Positions 9,218-18,944 are shown, numbered from the stretch's first letter. The stretch is DNA of 64,000 nt from Ralstonia sp. NFACC01 (GCF_900115545.1 NZ_FOWV01000011.1:1-64000); one strand, 5' to 3'. Made by a program: numbers and translations. The notes: a model not told the origin generated them from the sequence alone.

Positions 9218-9640
9218 ATGGTTTCCGAATCGACCTTCCTGCGTATTGTGCGAGCCAGTGCCTGGTATGACCTGATCGTGACCGCACCGTTTGCCACGCC
9301 ATGGACGTTTGCGCTGTTGCATCAAGCGCTGAGCGCATTGGCGCACGCGCTGGGCATCGGCAGCTTACCGGCATTTGAGCCGACGCATCTGCTGATGGCC
9401 AATCTGATGGGATCGGTAGTGTGCGTGTGGTCGGTACTGCGTATCCGACAGGCGAGTGTGGCGCTCGGCCGGTACGACGCTGTGGCGCGCGGCCTATTTG
9501 CGGCGTGGCAGGCATACGCGCTGGCATTGGGCGCAACGCTGCTGGTGGTGCCCTTCCTGATCGCGGAGATTGGCTTTGGGCTGCTGCAATCGCTGCCGGT
9601 GGGTCGCGTGCCCGGGCGAGCAGGCGCGCGGGCGGCGTAA
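9218..9640 (+). CDS. Small four-TM membrane protein under MerR control
   Basis: 140 residues from ATG 9218 with TTGGAG seven bases upstream. Four hydrophobic segments are visible (residues about 15-35, 50-70, 75-90, 100-125) and no enzymatic motif. The family is not recognised with certainty; it resembles unannotated DUF membrane proteins often found beside MerR genes. Its position directly behind the MerR-type promoter suggests it responds to the same inducer, but a role cannot be inferred from sequence. Confidence 0.6.
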   Translation: MVSESTFLRIVRASAWYDLIVTAPFATPWTFALLHQALSALAHALGIGSLPAFEPTHLLMANLMGSVVCVWSVLRIRQASVALGRYDAVARGLFAAWQAYALALGATLLVVPFLIAEIGFGLLQSLPVGRVPGRAGARAA

Positions 9641-9653
9641 CCGCTTGCGTGGT

Positions 9654-10070
9654 TTAGCGCGCGGCCGGGGCGCTGGCCGGTGCCTCGGGCGGCAAGCCGG
9701 CCGGGATGTACGGGCCGCCGCCGAGCACCTGCATGCGCGACAGCACGCGCAACTGATTGTCGAGCTTGGCCGAGTCAACAAAGCGTTTGACGTCGTCGCC
9801 GGCGCGCCGGGCCATTTCGGGAGTATCGACCCAGCCGGTCAGCGTGACCTTGCCATCAGGGGTGGAGCGGATGCGGATCTGGCGTGTGCTGAGCGCGGTG
9901 TCCTGATCCAGCGCCGCCTTGACCTGGTACGAGAGCAGCGAATCGTCGAGCATGTGCGCGCCGGCGCTGTTCGGGCTATCGCCCCACGCGCAAGCCGTAA
10001 GCAATGCTGCGGCGCCAATTGCGGCCAACACACCGACCGAGGCTGCGACGGACAACTGAGGGAAGCGCAT
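9654..10070 (-). CDS. BON-domain lipoprotein
   Basis: 138 residues with a lipoprotein signal ending LLTAC (Cys about residue 27), so it should be anchored in the outer or inner membrane facing the periplasm. The mature part contains one BON domain (SYQVKAALDQDTALSTRQIRI, then DGKVTLTGWVDTPEMARRA), a fold that binds phospholipid surfaces and is seen in OsmY-like stress proteins. It follows the bufferin operon in the same direction at 60 bp, and may belong to the same envelope or metal stress response. Confidence 0.8.
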   Translation of the reverse strand: MRFPQLSVAASVGVLAAIGAAALLTACAWGDSPNSAGAHMLDDSLLSYQVKAALDQDTALSTRQIRIRSTPDGKVTLTGWVDTPEMARRAGDDVKRFVDSAKLDNQLRVLSRMQVLGGGPYIPAGLPPEAPASAPAAR

Positions 10071-10131
10071 CGATGCTCCTGAAGAGAGGGCGACAAGCCA
10101 ACATCATAAGCCCGCCGCCCACCCAATCTGC

Positions 10132-10602
10132 TTAACGCGTGCGGCGCTGCCAGAGCGTCTGCGCCGCCAGCCAACCCGGTCCCACCGTTGCCACGAGCGC
10201 AATCAGCACGCCCCACACAAAATGAAATTCGATGGCCGATGCCGACAGATTGGCCCAGTACGACACCGCCGCCACCACGTTGACGAAGAACAGCCCGGCA
10301 GCCGCCAGCCGCGGCACGATGCCGGCCAGCATCAGAGAAGGGAAAACCAGTTCGCCGAACGTGCCGAGCGCTGCTGCCAGTGCGGGCGGCAACAGCGGCA
10401 CTTTGTATTCCTCGGTGAAGAGCAGCACCGTGGTGTCCCAGTCGTGCAGCTTGGTCAGGCCGGAGCGGAAGAACACGTAAAAGAGATACGCCCGGGCGAT
10501 CAATAGGATGACCGAACACAGCGTGCTTTGCGGACCGGCAAGCCGATCGAACGACGCGCGCAGGCGCGTAAGCGGGGCAAAAGTCGTAGTCAGGGTGTTC
10601 AT
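10132..10602 (-). CDS. bufD: DoxX-family membrane protein of bufferin operon (BufD-like)
   Basis: 156 residues starting [10 protein letters not shown], four TM helices, with the DoxX signature LIARAYLFYVFFRSGLTKL and LLPPALAAALGTFGELVFPS. DoxX proteins are frequently the last gene of DUF2282-DUF692-DUF2063 operons, where their role is thought to be in electron or membrane transfer for the modified peptide. Its ATG overlaps the stop of the DUF2063 gene by four bases, so it is translationally coupled to it. Confidence 0.8.
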   Translation of the reverse strand: MNTLTTTFAPLTRLRASFDRLAGPQSTLCSVILLIARAYLFYVFFRSGLTKLHDWDTTVLLFTEEYKVPLLPPALAAALGTFGELVFPSLMLAGIVPRLAAAGLFFVNVVAAVSYWANLSASAIEFHFVWGVLIALVATVGPGWLAAQTLWQRRTR

Positions 10603-11357
10603 GGCGTGTCTCCAGTAGACGAGGTTGTTGAGCAGGCAGACAGTGCGAGCAGCCCCGAGCGATAGAGGCCGGACAGGCATGCAGTCAGATCAAAATCCGG
10701 CCGCTCGGCCAACGTGGTTTCGAGCGCGGCCTGAAGCGAGGTCTCCGCTTTGCAAGCGGCGAGGAACGTAGCGCTTGGGGGATCGAGATCGAGCACGGCA
10801 ACGCGATGCCCGCGCACGGCAATCGCTGCGGCTTCGCCCACGCCCAGGTCGATTGCATTGAGCGCGATGGTTTCGCCGGGCTGGTGGGCGCGCCAGATCG
10901 ACACCACGGGCCACTGCGACGCCACCCACTGCGCCCCCTCGATCAGCCCGGCGCGGATGGTGTCTGCCGGCTGTGCGAGCAGCGTGGCGTCCGCCGCTTC
11001 AACGTGCGCGTCCGGGGCGTAATGCGCCCAGTGCACGCACCATTCCAGGCGCGCGACATCGGCCAGATAGGGCACGCTGTGCGCCAAGGGCGATTGCGCA
11101 ATGACGTCCGGCAGCGCATTTCCGTAGCGATGCAGGTTCGGTGATGTGGACGCCTGCACGGCAAGCGTGTCGCGCACGAGTGCATCAAAGCAGTCCTCGC
11201 CGACGAGCGCGCGGCAGACGGGGTAGGCCCCCGCCAGTGCAGTGCGCAGAATGGCCAGACGCGCATTGCGGTAAATGGCAATGCCGCGCGCATTTTCGTG
11301 GCTTGCAGGGTTGGTCAGTGCGCCGATGAGGTGCGTTTCCCAATCAGGCAGTCGCAT
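10599..11357 (-). CDS. bufC: DUF2063 partner protein of the MNIO enzyme (BufC-like)
   Basis: 252 residues starting [14 protein letters not shown]. The N-terminal DUF2063 domain ([20 protein letters not shown], then [12 protein letters not shown], then [13 protein letters not shown]) is characteristic of proteins that partner DUF692 enzymes and bring the precursor peptide to them. It overlaps the DUF692 gene by 14 bp. In bufferin systems this protein is required with BufB to modify Cys residues of the precursor. Confidence 0.85.
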   Translation of the reverse strand: MRLPDWETHLIGALTNPASHENARGIAIYRNARLAILRTALAGAYPVCRALVGEDCFDALVRDTLAVQASTSPNLHRYGNALPDVIAQSPLAHSVPYLADVARLEWCVHWAHYAPDAHVEAADATLLAQPADTIRAGLIEGAQWVASQWPVVSIWRAHQPGETIALNAIDLGVGEAAAIAVRGHRVAVLDLDPPSATFLAACKAETSLQAALETTLAERPDFDLTACLSGLYRSGLLALSACSTTSSTGDTP

Positions 11358-12213
11358 GGCGTGGCTCCTGCATGGGTGCGTTGGCGTGGCGATCGAGCGT
11401 CGCTTGGGCGCGTGCCGCTTCGTCCAGCAACACCTGCACGGGCGGCAGTTCGGCATCCCATTCGATCAGTGTCGGGCGTGCACCATGCTTGGCGATCCAT
11501 GCGTCGTACAGTGCCCAGACGGGCGCGTGGACGGGCGCGCTGTGCGTGTCGATCAGCATGCCGTCTTCTACGCTGAAGCCCGCCAGGTGAATCTCGCCGA
11601 CCAGCGCAGGGTCGATATCGGCCAGTACCGATTCAACGGTCACGCCGTGGTTGACGCTGTTCACGTACAGGTTGTTCAGGTCCAGCAAGATGCCGCAGCC
11701 CGTACGCCTGGCGAGAGCGGTCAGGAATGCACCTTCGGAGACGGCGTCGTCGGCATCGACCAGCGTGCGGCAGTCGATGTACGCGGCAATGTTCTCGATC
11801 AGCAGCGGACGCTTGAGGATGTCCTGTGCGCGCATGACGTTGGCGCACACGATGTCGAGCGATTCGCGGGAATAGGGCAGCGGCAGCAGGTCGTTGACGA
11901 CCTGCGCGCCACTGCGGTTGAAGCACAGGTGCTCGGAAATGGCGGCTGGCGCCACCGCATCGGCCAGCATGGCGATGGCGCGTACGTGCTCGACGTCCAG
12001 TCCATCCGCATTGCCCAGCCCCATGCCCACGCCGTGCAGGCTCACCGGCTGGCGCTCTCGCGCGGCCAGCAGCGCTGCGCGGGCGGGGCCGCCATACAGA
12101 TAGTTCTCGCTGTGCACTTCCACCCAGGGGAAGCGGGCTTCCCCGTGCAACACGACGGGAAAGTGCGGTGCGCGCAGGCCTGCGCCGGCGCAGGTTGGCA
12201 GAGCGGTCTGCAT
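11344..12213 (-). CDS. bufB: DUF692 multinuclear non-heme iron enzyme (BufB-like)
   Basis: 289 residues from ATG 12213. TIM-barrel DUF692/MNIO family, shown by [10 protein letters not shown] near the N-terminus, [41 protein letters not shown] and EIHLAGF, which contain the His/Glu/Asp residues that bind two or three iron ions. Enzymes of this family oxidatively rearrange Cys in RiPP precursors; BufB makes metal-chelating thiooxazole-type rings. It sits between the precursor gene and BufC. Confidence 0.88.
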   Translation of the reverse strand: MQTALPTCAGAGLRAPHFPVVLHGEARFPWVEVHSENYLYGGPARAALLAARERQPVSLHGVGMGLGNADGLDVEHVRAIAMLADAVAPAAISEHLCFNRSGAQVVNDLLPLPYSRESLDIVCANVMRAQDILKRPLLIENIAAYIDCRTLVDADDAVSEGAFLTALARRTGCGILLDLNNLYVNSVNHGVTVESVLADIDPALVGEIHLAGFSVEDGMLIDTHSAPVHAPVWALYDAWIAKHGARPTLIEWDAELPPVQVLLDEAARAQATLDRHANAPMQEPRHATA

Positions 12214-12235
12214 GGCGGTCACCCGGCGTCGCGCG

Positions 12236-12502
12236 TTACTTGGACGGGGCCTGCATCGTGCCGCCCATCTGCGCGCAGGTGCCGGCCGGCACGTACTTCC
12301 ACGACATTGGGTCCTTGTCCATCTTCGATTGGCCAGCGCAGGCGTGGGCGCTGCCCGGGCTGGCGCAATCGTTCTGGCCGGCCTTGGCGACGCCGTAGCA
12401 CTTTTCCTTGCCGGCGGCATCAGCGGCCTGCACCGGTGTCGACAGAGCGCCCAGCGCAAGCAGGCTACCCAGAGCGGCGGCGATCATGGCGTGTTGTTTC
12501 AT
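12236..12502 (-). CDS. bufA: Bufferin precursor (DUF2282, BufA1-like)
   Basis: 88 residues: an N-terminal signal peptide ([22 protein letters not shown]) and a short core containing four Cys ([13 protein letters not shown], then HACAGQ, then GTCAQMGG). This is the DUF2282 pattern of bufferins, ribosomally made peptides that are modified by BufB/BufC, exported and bind copper or other metals in the periplasm. It leads the operon, with AGGAGAA seven bases upstream of ATG 12502. The neighbouring metal RND pump fits a metal-stress island. Confidence 0.88.
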   Translation of the reverse strand: MKQHAMIAAALGSLLALGALSTPVQAADAAGKEKCYGVAKAGQNDCASPGSAHACAGQSKMDKDPMSWKYVPAGTCAQMGGTMQAPSK

Positions 12503-12680
12503 TTGTGTTCTCCTTGAGTGGCAGGTGTCGTTGAACGGCGGACAGGGCCAAATCCCTCGCCGTACGGTGCACTGCGGCATCGCGCAGATGTGTTCCGTGC
12601 ACCTTCGTCGGCGCACGTGGGCGTTCCTGACACGGAGAACAGAAATTTTTCGATTTTTTTTTTTGAAGCAAACCGCCAAT

Positions 12681-12709
12681 AAAAAAAGGCGACCCCAATG
12701 GGCCGCCTT
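12681..12709 (-). terminator. Rho-independent terminator after DUF6496 gene
   Basis: On the minus strand, AGGCG...CGCCT encloses a C/G-rich loop and is followed by seven T residues. It lies about 20 bp beyond the stop of the lysine/alanine-rich protein gene and separates it from the bufferin operon promoter region. Confidence 0.8.
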
Positions 12710-12728
12710 CAGGCTGAACAGGAAAGAT

Positions 12729-13259
12729 TTACCTGGCGTGCGCCGCGCGCGTGCGCGCCGCCTTCTTGGCGGCGGCGGATCGGCCGGCTGCGCCCTTGGT
12801 GGCAGCGCCCTTCTTGGCCGCCGCCGAGCGCTCACTGCTCGAACGCTTGGAGGCCGCGCTATGCGCCTGCTTGGACAGCGACGACTTGGAAGCCGCCGAA
12901 TGGCCTTCCTTCTTCAGCGTGCGCGTGGTGGTTTTGCTGCGCTTGGCCGTGGATTCCTTGCTGGCACTGGCGTGGCTGCCGGTCTTGTTACTTGCCTTGC
13001 TGCCGGCCTTGACGTCATGTTCCGCCTTCTTGCGCGTGGCGGCCGACGCCTTGCCTTCCCCCGGCGGCTTGACGGCAACGCCAGAATGGCGTGCCTTCGA
13101 TAGACCAATCGCAATGGCCTGCTTGGTGTTTTTCGCACCGTGCCTGCCTTCGCGGATGTGATCCATCTCTTCCTTCACGAAGTTGCCCGCCTGGGTCGAG
13201 GCGGCTTTGCCGTGGCGCTTGTCGGCGCGCGCACGTTCTACGGTTTTGCGTTCCGGCAT
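12729..13259 (-). CDS. DUF6496-type, histone-H1-like basic protein
   Basis: 176 residues. The N-terminal 60 residues ([20 protein letters not shown], then THE-like segment [31 protein letters not shown]) form the conserved DUF6496 domain, followed by about 110 residues of Ala/Lys/Ser/Thr-rich low-complexity sequence resembling histone H1 or AlgP tails. It probably binds DNA non-specifically. The start at ATG 13259 is chosen because homologues begin MPERK; longer readings add unrelated residues. Confidence 0.75.
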   Translation of the reverse strand: MPERKTVERARADKRHGKAASTQAGNFVKEEMDHIREGRHGAKNTKQAIAIGLSKARHSGVAVKPPGEGKASAATRKKAEHDVKAGSKASNKTGSHASASKESTAKRSKTTTRTLKKEGHSAASKSSLSKQAHSAASKRSSSERSAAAKKGAATKGAAGRSAAAKKAARTRAAHAR

Positions 13260-13378
13260 GATGACGTCCTCCGTTGAGTTGGAGCGCCGGCCGGTCATGC
13301 TGGGCATCAGCCCACAGATCAACAAACCGGCAGCGCTTGCACACAACCACGCAACCGGCGTACCTGCATCGCTTGCGT

Positions 13379-13648
13379 TCAGCCCACGCGGAAATGCTCG
13401 ATGCTCTGTCCTGCGTTGACGGCGCGCTTCAGCCAGTCGGGCATGTCGCCCATGCCGTCCCAGTGCTGGCCGTCGGCGCTCATGTAGACCGGGCCGATGG
13501 GGGCGGATGGTGCGGGCGGCGGCGGTGGCGCGTCAAAGCAGCCATGCGCCTGCAAATCTTCGACAGACAGGTCGTAGGTTTGCATTTGTTCCAGGATCCA
13601 GGCGATCGCGGTTTCGCGACCCGGCTCCGGCGGGTGACCTTCCTTCAT
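13379..13648 (-). CDS. H-NS-like DNA-binding protein, short form
   Basis: 89 residues starting MKEGHPPEPG. The C-terminus, YMSADGQHWDGMGDMPDWLK, matches the H-NS family DNA-binding loop (consensus W-x-G-x-G-x-x-P-x-W-L), although the usual Arg/Gly positions are replaced by Met and Asp. The N-terminal region lacks the long oligomerisation coiled coil, so it may act as a modulator or depend on partner proteins. A Pro-rich linker joins the two parts. Confidence 0.7.
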   Translation of the reverse strand: MKEGHPPEPGRETAIAWILEQMQTYDLSVEDLQAHGCFDAPPPPPAPSAPIGPVYMSADGQHWDGMGDMPDWLKRAVNAGQSIEHFRVG

Positions 13649-13804
13649 CTTGTACGTATGTTTGGGGTTTCTGTCCGCTGGCTGCCAAAGGGAGAGAGAG
13701 GCAGGCGCAGGGCGCGCCGGGCGCCAGCGGAAAACGCACAAGAATAACAGCAGTTGGGCTGCTCATTCGTGTGGCAAATGTGGAGGCCTATTGCGTGTAG
13801 TGCC

Positions 13805-14707
13805 TTATTTGGCCGCTGGCGAATCGCTCTGTGCCCGCAACCACCGATACGGCGACCACCCCAGGTTCATGCCCGCCGCCGCCAGCAGGATCGCCCCCGC
13901 GCCCAAAAACTGCGCCAGTTGCAGCCGATGCCCGAACGCAACGATATCCACCACGATGGCAACAATCGGATAGATGAATGACAACGATCCGGTCAGATGC
14001 GTCGGCAGCCGCTGGATGGCGCCATACAGCAGGATGTACATCAACCCCGTATGCACCACGCCCAGCGTGATCAGCATCCCCCAGGTGTGCGCATCAGCCG
14101 GCAGATGCCGCAGATTGGCCAGCGGCGCCAGCATCAGCACGCCCACGCACACCTGGATGAGGGCAATCAGATGCGGCGGCGTACCGGCCAGCTTCTTGAT
14201 CAGGAGCGCGGCCACCGCATAGGCAAACGCCGCGCCCAGCGCCATCGCAATGCCCGTCAGGTAATCGGTGCCCACGCTGGCCGCAGGCCCCACCTGAACA
14301 ATCAGGACGACGCCGATAAAGGCGATGGCCAGCCAAGTGAGCTTGGCCGCCGTGAGCTTTTCTGACAGAAACAGCGCGCCCAGCCCGACCAGCATGAAGG
14401 GCTGCGTGTTGTAGACCGCCGTGGCAATCGAGATGGATGCGCGCGGATACGCCGCGAACAGCAGCAGCCAATTGATGACGATTGCCACGCCGCCCAGTGC
14501 GGCAATGGCCGCACGCCGCCACGTGATGGCGCCGCGCAGCAGCCCCAGGCCGGCGCACACTCCCAGCAGCGTCAGCGCGCCGAACACGCAGCGCCAGAAC
14601 ACAACGTCTGCCACGGGCTGGCCGGAGCGGACGACGAACCAGCCGATCGTCCCGGAGATGACCATGGCGGCGGTCATCTCAACCGTGCCGCGCGTCTTAT
14701 CGTTCAT
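13805..14707 (-). CDS. EamA/DMT-family exporter
   Basis: About 300 residues with ten hydrophobic helices in two EamA repeats; PRASISIATAVYNTQPFMLV and VHTGLMYILLYGAIQRLPTH are typical of drug/metabolite transporters. Start at ATG 14707 (MNDKTRG). It is transcribed divergently from an Lrp/AsnC regulator 132 bp away, an arrangement usual for amino-acid exporters controlled by that regulator. Confidence 0.82.
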   Translation of the reverse strand: MNDKTRGTVEMTAAMVISGTIGWFVVRSGQPVADVVFWRCVFGALTLLGVCAGLGLLRGAITWRRAAIAALGGVAIVINWLLLFAAYPRASISIATAVYNTQPFMLVGLGALFLSEKLTAAKLTWLAIAFIGVVLIVQVGPAASVGTDYLTGIAMALGAAFAYAVAALLIKKLAGTPPHLIALIQVCVGVLMLAPLANLRHLPADAHTWGMLITLGVVHTGLMYILLYGAIQRLPTHLTGSLSFIYPIVAIVVDIVAFGHRLQLAQFLGAGAILLAAAGMNLGWSPYRWLRAQSDSPAAK

Positions 14708-14839
14708 GCGAACCACCTTGAGCGTTGAATGCAACAAGGATCGCACGCAGATTGGCTGACTTCCATTGCTTTTCTAAGGCAAAATCGGTGTTCTTTTTTA
14801 TGAAGTAAGGCGAAATAACCGAATTGGAGGCGGAATGCA

Positions 14840-15292
14840 ATGAACATGATTGACGCCCTGGATCAACGCATCCTTGATGTCCTGCTGACCGATTCCCGCA
14901 TCTCGCTCAAGCAACTCGCCGAGCAGGTGGGGTTGTCATCCCCCAGCGTGTCGGAGCGCCTGCGGCGGCTGGAGGAGCGCGGCGTGATCCGGCATTACAC
15001 CGTCGACATTGACCCGGCGGCGCTGGGCTACACGCTGCAGGCCATCGTGCGCGTGCGGCCCATGCCGGGCAAGCTGCATATCGTGCAGAAGCTGATCGAA
15101 GAGATTCCCGAGATCGGCGAATGCGACAAGGTCACGGGCGAGGACTGTTTCATCGCCCGGCTGTATGTGCGCTCGATCGATCAGCTCGACCAGATTCTCG
15201 ATCGCGTGGCGTATCACGCCGAGACCAACACAGCCATCGTCAAGACGCAGCCGGTCAAGCGGCGTGCGCCGCCGTTTGCACCGGCTGACTGA
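14840..15292 (+). CDS. Lrp/AsnC-family transcriptional regulator
   Basis: 150 residues with an N-terminal helix-turn-helix (LDQRILDVLLTDSRISLKQL, then GLSSPSVSERLRRLEERGVI) and a C-terminal RAM effector domain. ATG 14840 overlaps an upstream ATG-rich stretch; GGAGG lies 11 bases before it. Divergent from the EamA exporter gene, which it probably regulates in response to an amino acid. Confidence 0.85.
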   Translation: MNMIDALDQRILDVLLTDSRISLKQLAEQVGLSSPSVSERLRRLEERGVIRHYTVDIDPAALGYTLQAIVRVRPMPGKLHIVQKLIEEIPEIGECDKVTGEDCFIARLYVRSIDQLDQILDRVAYHAETNTAIVKTQPVKRRAPPFAPAD

Positions 15293-15303
15293 CGTGCTGG
15301 CGG

Positions 15304-16482
15304 TTATGCGACAACAGCGGGCTCCTGGATGGCTGCATGCGCCATGGCTTGCCGCAGATCGGCAATCAGGTCTTCTGGCGCTTCCAGCCCGACATTGAGC
15401 CGCACCAGACGGCCGCGGTAGTGGCGATTCGGCCGCGCCAGATCAGGATATGGCATCACCAGGCTGCTCGTGCCGCCCCAGCTCATGCCGATCCGGAACA
15501 TGCGCAGCGCATCGATGAACGCGTTGACCTGCTCGGCCGAGACGCTTTCCTGGAATACCACCGAAAACACGCTGGTTGCGCCGGTAAAGTCGCGCTTCCA
15601 GAGTTCGTGGCCGGGGCATGACGGCAGCGCCGGATGGAGCACGGTGGCAACGCAATCCTGCAGATGAAGCCAGCGCGCCACCGCCAGCGTGGAGGCTTGC
15701 AGGCGCTCCAGCCGCAGCCCCAGCGTTTGCAGGCCACGCAGGGCCAGACTGCAATCGTCTGGCGAGGCGCCCATGCCAAGGTCGGCAAACGCGCTGCCCA
15801 CGCGCTCGAACATCGCTTCGGAATTGACCGAGACCGAGCCGAGCAACAGGTCGCTGTGCCCGCCCACGTACTTCGTCAGCGCCTGCATGCTGATGTCGAC
15901 GCCGTGCGCAAAGGCATCGAAATACACGCCGGCCGTGTACGTGTTATCGAGCGCCACCGGCACGCCGCGCGCGTGCGCCGCTGCCACGATTGCCGGCACG
16001 TCCTGCACTTCCATCGTGACCGAGCCAGGGCTTTCGGTCCAAACAAGCGCGGTGTTTGAGCGGATGAGGCCGCCGATGCCCGCGCCGATGAGCGGGTCAT
16101 AAGTTTCGACTTCGATGCCCATCCGTTTGAGCAAGCCGGCGGCCATGCTGCGGTTGGGTCCATACGCGCTGAACGGCACCAGCGCGTGGCTGCCCGCGCC
16201 GCAGCAGGCCAGGTAGACGAGCGCGATGGCAGCCTGCCCGCCCGGGACGATAAAGCTGTGGCGTGCGCGTTCCAGTTGCGCAATCCGCGCGCCGAGTTCA
16301 ATGGCCGTCGGTGTGCCGTAGAGGCCGTAGGTGTAGCCGTGTTGCGCATGGCGCCAGTCGTCCACGACCTGCGCGGCGTTGTCGAACAACACAGTTGAAC
16401 CACGGTAGACCGGGGTGACCAATGACCGGAAACCGCCAGGGGCGAGCGTTTCGGGGTTGACGAGCTGGGATTGCCAATGCAT
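15304..16482 (-). CDS. Cys/Met-metabolism PLP enzyme (MetC-like lyase)
   Basis: About 392 residues from MHWQSQLVNP. Fold-type I PLP enzyme: GYTYGLYGTPTAIELGARIAQLE opening, SPGSVTMEVQDVPAI, ALDNTYTAG, and the lysine that should form the Schiff base in QALTKYVGGHSD. This pattern matches cystathionine beta-lyase and related cystine lyases. It is divergent from a second Lrp/AsnC gene 110 bp away, suggesting regulation by a sulphur amino acid. The stop is 12 bp from the stop of the convergent regulator. Confidence 0.83.
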   Translation of the reverse strand: MHWQSQLVNPETLAPGGFRSLVTPVYRGSTVLFDNAAQVVDDWRHAQHGYTYGLYGTPTAIELGARIAQLERARHSFIVPGGQAAIALVYLACCGAGSHALVPFSAYGPNRSMAAGLLKRMGIEVETYDPLIGAGIGGLIRSNTALVWTESPGSVTMEVQDVPAIVAAAHARGVPVALDNTYTAGVYFDAFAHGVDISMQALTKYVGGHSDLLLGSVSVNSEAMFERVGSAFADLGMGASPDDCSLALRGLQTLGLRLERLQASTLAVARWLHLQDCVATVLHPALPSCPGHELWKRDFTGATSVFSVVFQESVSAEQVNAFIDALRMFRIGMSWGGTSSLVMPYPDLARPNRHYRGRLVRLNVGLEAPEDLIADLRQAMAHAAIQEPAVVA

Positions 16483-16592
16483 GGGATGGCCCTCTGTGAA
16501 CATGTGGACCGTGAAATCCTATGTCACGTCAGCAGAGCAATTTCAGCTATTCTGCCCAGCCAGACGCAAAAATTTCTCGCTCCCCGTCCGTT

Positions 16593-17069
16593 ATGGCCCC
16601 ACAGAAATCGCTCGAACTCGACGCATTCGACATCGCCATTCTCAATGCCGTGCAGCGGTGCTACACCACGCCGCTGCGCGTGATCGGGGAGCAGGTCAAT
16701 CTATCGACGGCCGCGGTGCAGCGGCGCATCAAGCGGATGGAGGAAGCGGGCGTTATTGTCGGCAACGTGGCGGTGGTGGACCCCGAGCGGGTGGCCAAAC
16801 CCATCACCGTGATCGTTGAAGTGCATGCCGAGCGCACCAATACCGCGGCGATGGCCGCGCTCAAGAAGGCACTCTCCGGCCCTGAGGTGCAGCAGTGCTA
16901 CTACGTGACGGGCGAGGCTGATTTCGTCCTCATCCTGAACGTGGCCACGATGACGGAGTACGAAGCCCTTGGGCGTCGCCTGTTCGACGACAACGACAAC
17001 ATCCGGTGGTACCGCACGGCCGTGGTGCTCAACCGCGTGAAGGTCGGGCTCGAGGTGCCGCTGGGCTAG
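16593..17069 (+). CDS. Lrp/AsnC-family transcriptional regulator (second copy)
   Basis: 158 residues from MAPQKSLELD; helix-turn-helix with VNLSTAAVQRRIKRMEEAGVI and a RAM domain containing YYVTGEADFVLILNV. An open frame extends upstream to 16521 but the family normally starts near the ATG used here. Divergent from the MetC-like lyase gene, its likely target. Confidence 0.84.
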   Translation: MAPQKSLELDAFDIAILNAVQRCYTTPLRVIGEQVNLSTAAVQRRIKRMEEAGVIVGNVAVVDPERVAKPITVIVEVHAERTNTAAMAALKKALSGPEVQQCYYVTGEADFVLILNVATMTEYEALGRRLFDDNDNIRWYRTAVVLNRVKVGLEVPLG

Positions 17070-17213
17070 CGGTGCACGCCGTTCCACCGCCCGCACAATG
17101 CGTCAATACGGGGATGAGGCTATAGTGCCCCAGCGCTTGGCCTGATAAGGTTCGCGCGCCATAACACGTACGCTGGCACGACCGGCGTCCTTGAAGGTAC
17201 CAAAGGAGCTCCT

Positions 17214-18944
17214 ATGCAGAATCCAAGAACAGGCATGCGGTGGATCGCCGCCGCAATCGCATCGATCAGCATCACGACCGTCGTACACGCGGCATCCGTC
17301 GCACCCGTGGCCGCAGAAAACGGCATGGTCGTTGCGGCACAGCATCTGGCCAGCAAGGTCGGTGTGGAAGTGCTGAAGCGCGGCGGCAATGCGGTGGACG
17401 CCGCAGTGGCCGTGGGTTACGCGCTGGCCGTGGTCTATCCGGCAGCCGGCAACCTGGGCGGCGGTGGTTTCATGACAATCCAACTGGCCGATGGCCGCAA
17501 GACCTTCCTCGACTTCCGTGAAGTCGCGCCGAAGGCCGCCACCGCCAACATGTATCTGGACAAGGACGGCAACGTCATCAAGGGTGCGTCCACCAAGGGG
17601 CACTTGGCCGTGGGTGTGCCGGGCACCGTGTCCGGCATGGAGTATGCGCGCCAGAAGTACGGCACCATGCAACGCGCAGCACTGATCGCGCCGGCCATCA
17701 CGCTCGCCGACAAGGGCTTCGTCCTCGATCAGGGCGACGTCGACATGCTGCATACGTCCACCAAGGACTTCCAGGAAGACGCCGCATCGGGCGCGATCTT
17801 CCTGAACAAGGGCCAGCCGTTCCAGGTGGGCGAGAAGCTTGTCCAGCGCGATCTGGCCAAGACGCTGCGCGAGATCAGCAACAAGGGCACCGACGGTTTC
17901 TACAAGGGCTGGGTCGGGCAGGCCATTGCTGCGTCGAGCAAGGCGGGCGGTGGCCTGATCACGCAAGAGGACCTCGTCAGCTACAAGACGCGCGAACTGG
18001 CGCCGGTCGAGTGCGACTACCGCGGTTATCACGTGGTGTCGGCACCGCCCCCGAGTTCGGGCGGCGTGATCATCTGCGAAATGCTGAACATCCTGGAAGG
18101 CTATCCGCTCAAGGACCTGGGCTGGCATTCCGCGCAGGCCACGCACTACCAGATCGAAGCCATGCGCCACGCCTATGTAGACCGCAACAGCTACCTGGGC
18201 GACCCGGACTTCGTGAAGAACCCGCTGGACCGCCTGCTGAGCAAGGACTACGCGGCCAAGATCCGTGCCGTGATCGACCCGAAGAAGGCGGGCGTGTCGA
18301 AGGACATCAAGCCGGGCGTCGAGCCGCATGAAGGCAGCAACACGACGCACTACTCGATTGCCGACAAGTACGGCAATGCGGTGTCGGTCACGTACACGCT
18401 CAACGACTGGTTTGGTGCGAAAGTCACGGCCGCCAAGACGGGCGTGATCCTGAACGACGAGATGGACGACTTCACGGCCAAGGTCGGCGTGCCGAACCTG
18501 TACGGCTTGGTGCAGGGCGAGGCCAACTCGATTGCCCCGGGCAAGCGTCCGCTGTCGTCGATGAGCCCGACCATCGTTACCAAGGATGGCAAGCCTGTCA
18601 TGGTGGTAGGCACGCCGGGCGGCAGCCGCATCATCACGGCCGTCATGCTGACCATGATCAACGCGATCGACTACGGCATGAACGTGCAGGAAGCCGTCGA
18701 CATGCCGCGCTTCCACCAGCAATGGCTGCCGGACGTGACCAACGTGGAGCCGTACGCGCTGTCGGAAGATACGCGCAAGCTCCTGACGTCGATGGGCCAC
18801 AACCTGGGGGCGCCGCAGCCGGCCAACCACTTGGCTGCGATCATCGTCGGCGCACCGTCGCTGGGTGGCAAGCCGGTCGGCAACAACCGCTTCTATGGCG
18901 CGAATGACCCGCGTCGCAACACGGGGCTGGCAGCCGGTTATTGA
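17214..18944 (+). CDS. ggt: Gamma-glutamyltransferase, periplasmic
   Basis: 576 residues with a signal peptide ending TTVVHA. The large subunit contains AAAQHLASKVGVEVLKRGGNAVDAAVA-type sequence, and the autocleavage site is Thr in SNTTHYSIADKYGNAVS, which frees the N-terminal Thr nucleophile of the small subunit. GTPGGSRIITAV is the conserved substrate-binding loop. It transfers or hydrolyses gamma-glutamyl groups of glutathione in the periplasm. AAGGAG lies ten bases before ATG 17214. Monocistronic, ending at a bidirectional terminator. Confidence 0.92.
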   Translation: MQNPRTGMRWIAAAIASISITTVVHAASVAPVAAENGMVVAAQHLASKVGVEVLKRGGNAVDAAVAVGYALAVVYPAAGNLGGGGFMTIQLADGRKTFLDFREVAPKAATANMYLDKDGNVIKGASTKGHLAVGVPGTVSGMEYARQKYGTMQRAALIAPAITLADKGFVLDQGDVDMLHTSTKDFQEDAASGAIFLNKGQPFQVGEKLVQRDLAKTLREISNKGTDGFYKGWVGQAIAASSKAGGGLITQEDLVSYKTRELAPVECDYRGYHVVSAPPPSSGGVIICEMLNILEGYPLKDLGWHSAQATHYQIEAMRHAYVDRNSYLGDPDFVKNPLDRLLSKDYAAKIRAVIDPKKAGVSKDIKPGVEPHEGSNTTHYSIADKYGNAVSVTYTLNDWFGAKVTAAKTGVILNDEMDDFTAKVGVPNLYGLVQGEANSIAPGKRPLSSMSPTIVTKDGKPVMVVGTPGGSRIITAVMLTMINAIDYGMNVQEAVDMPRFHQQWLPDVTNVEPYALSEDTRKLLTSMGHNLGAPQPANHLAAIIVGAPSLGGKPVGNNRFYGANDPRRNTGLAAGY

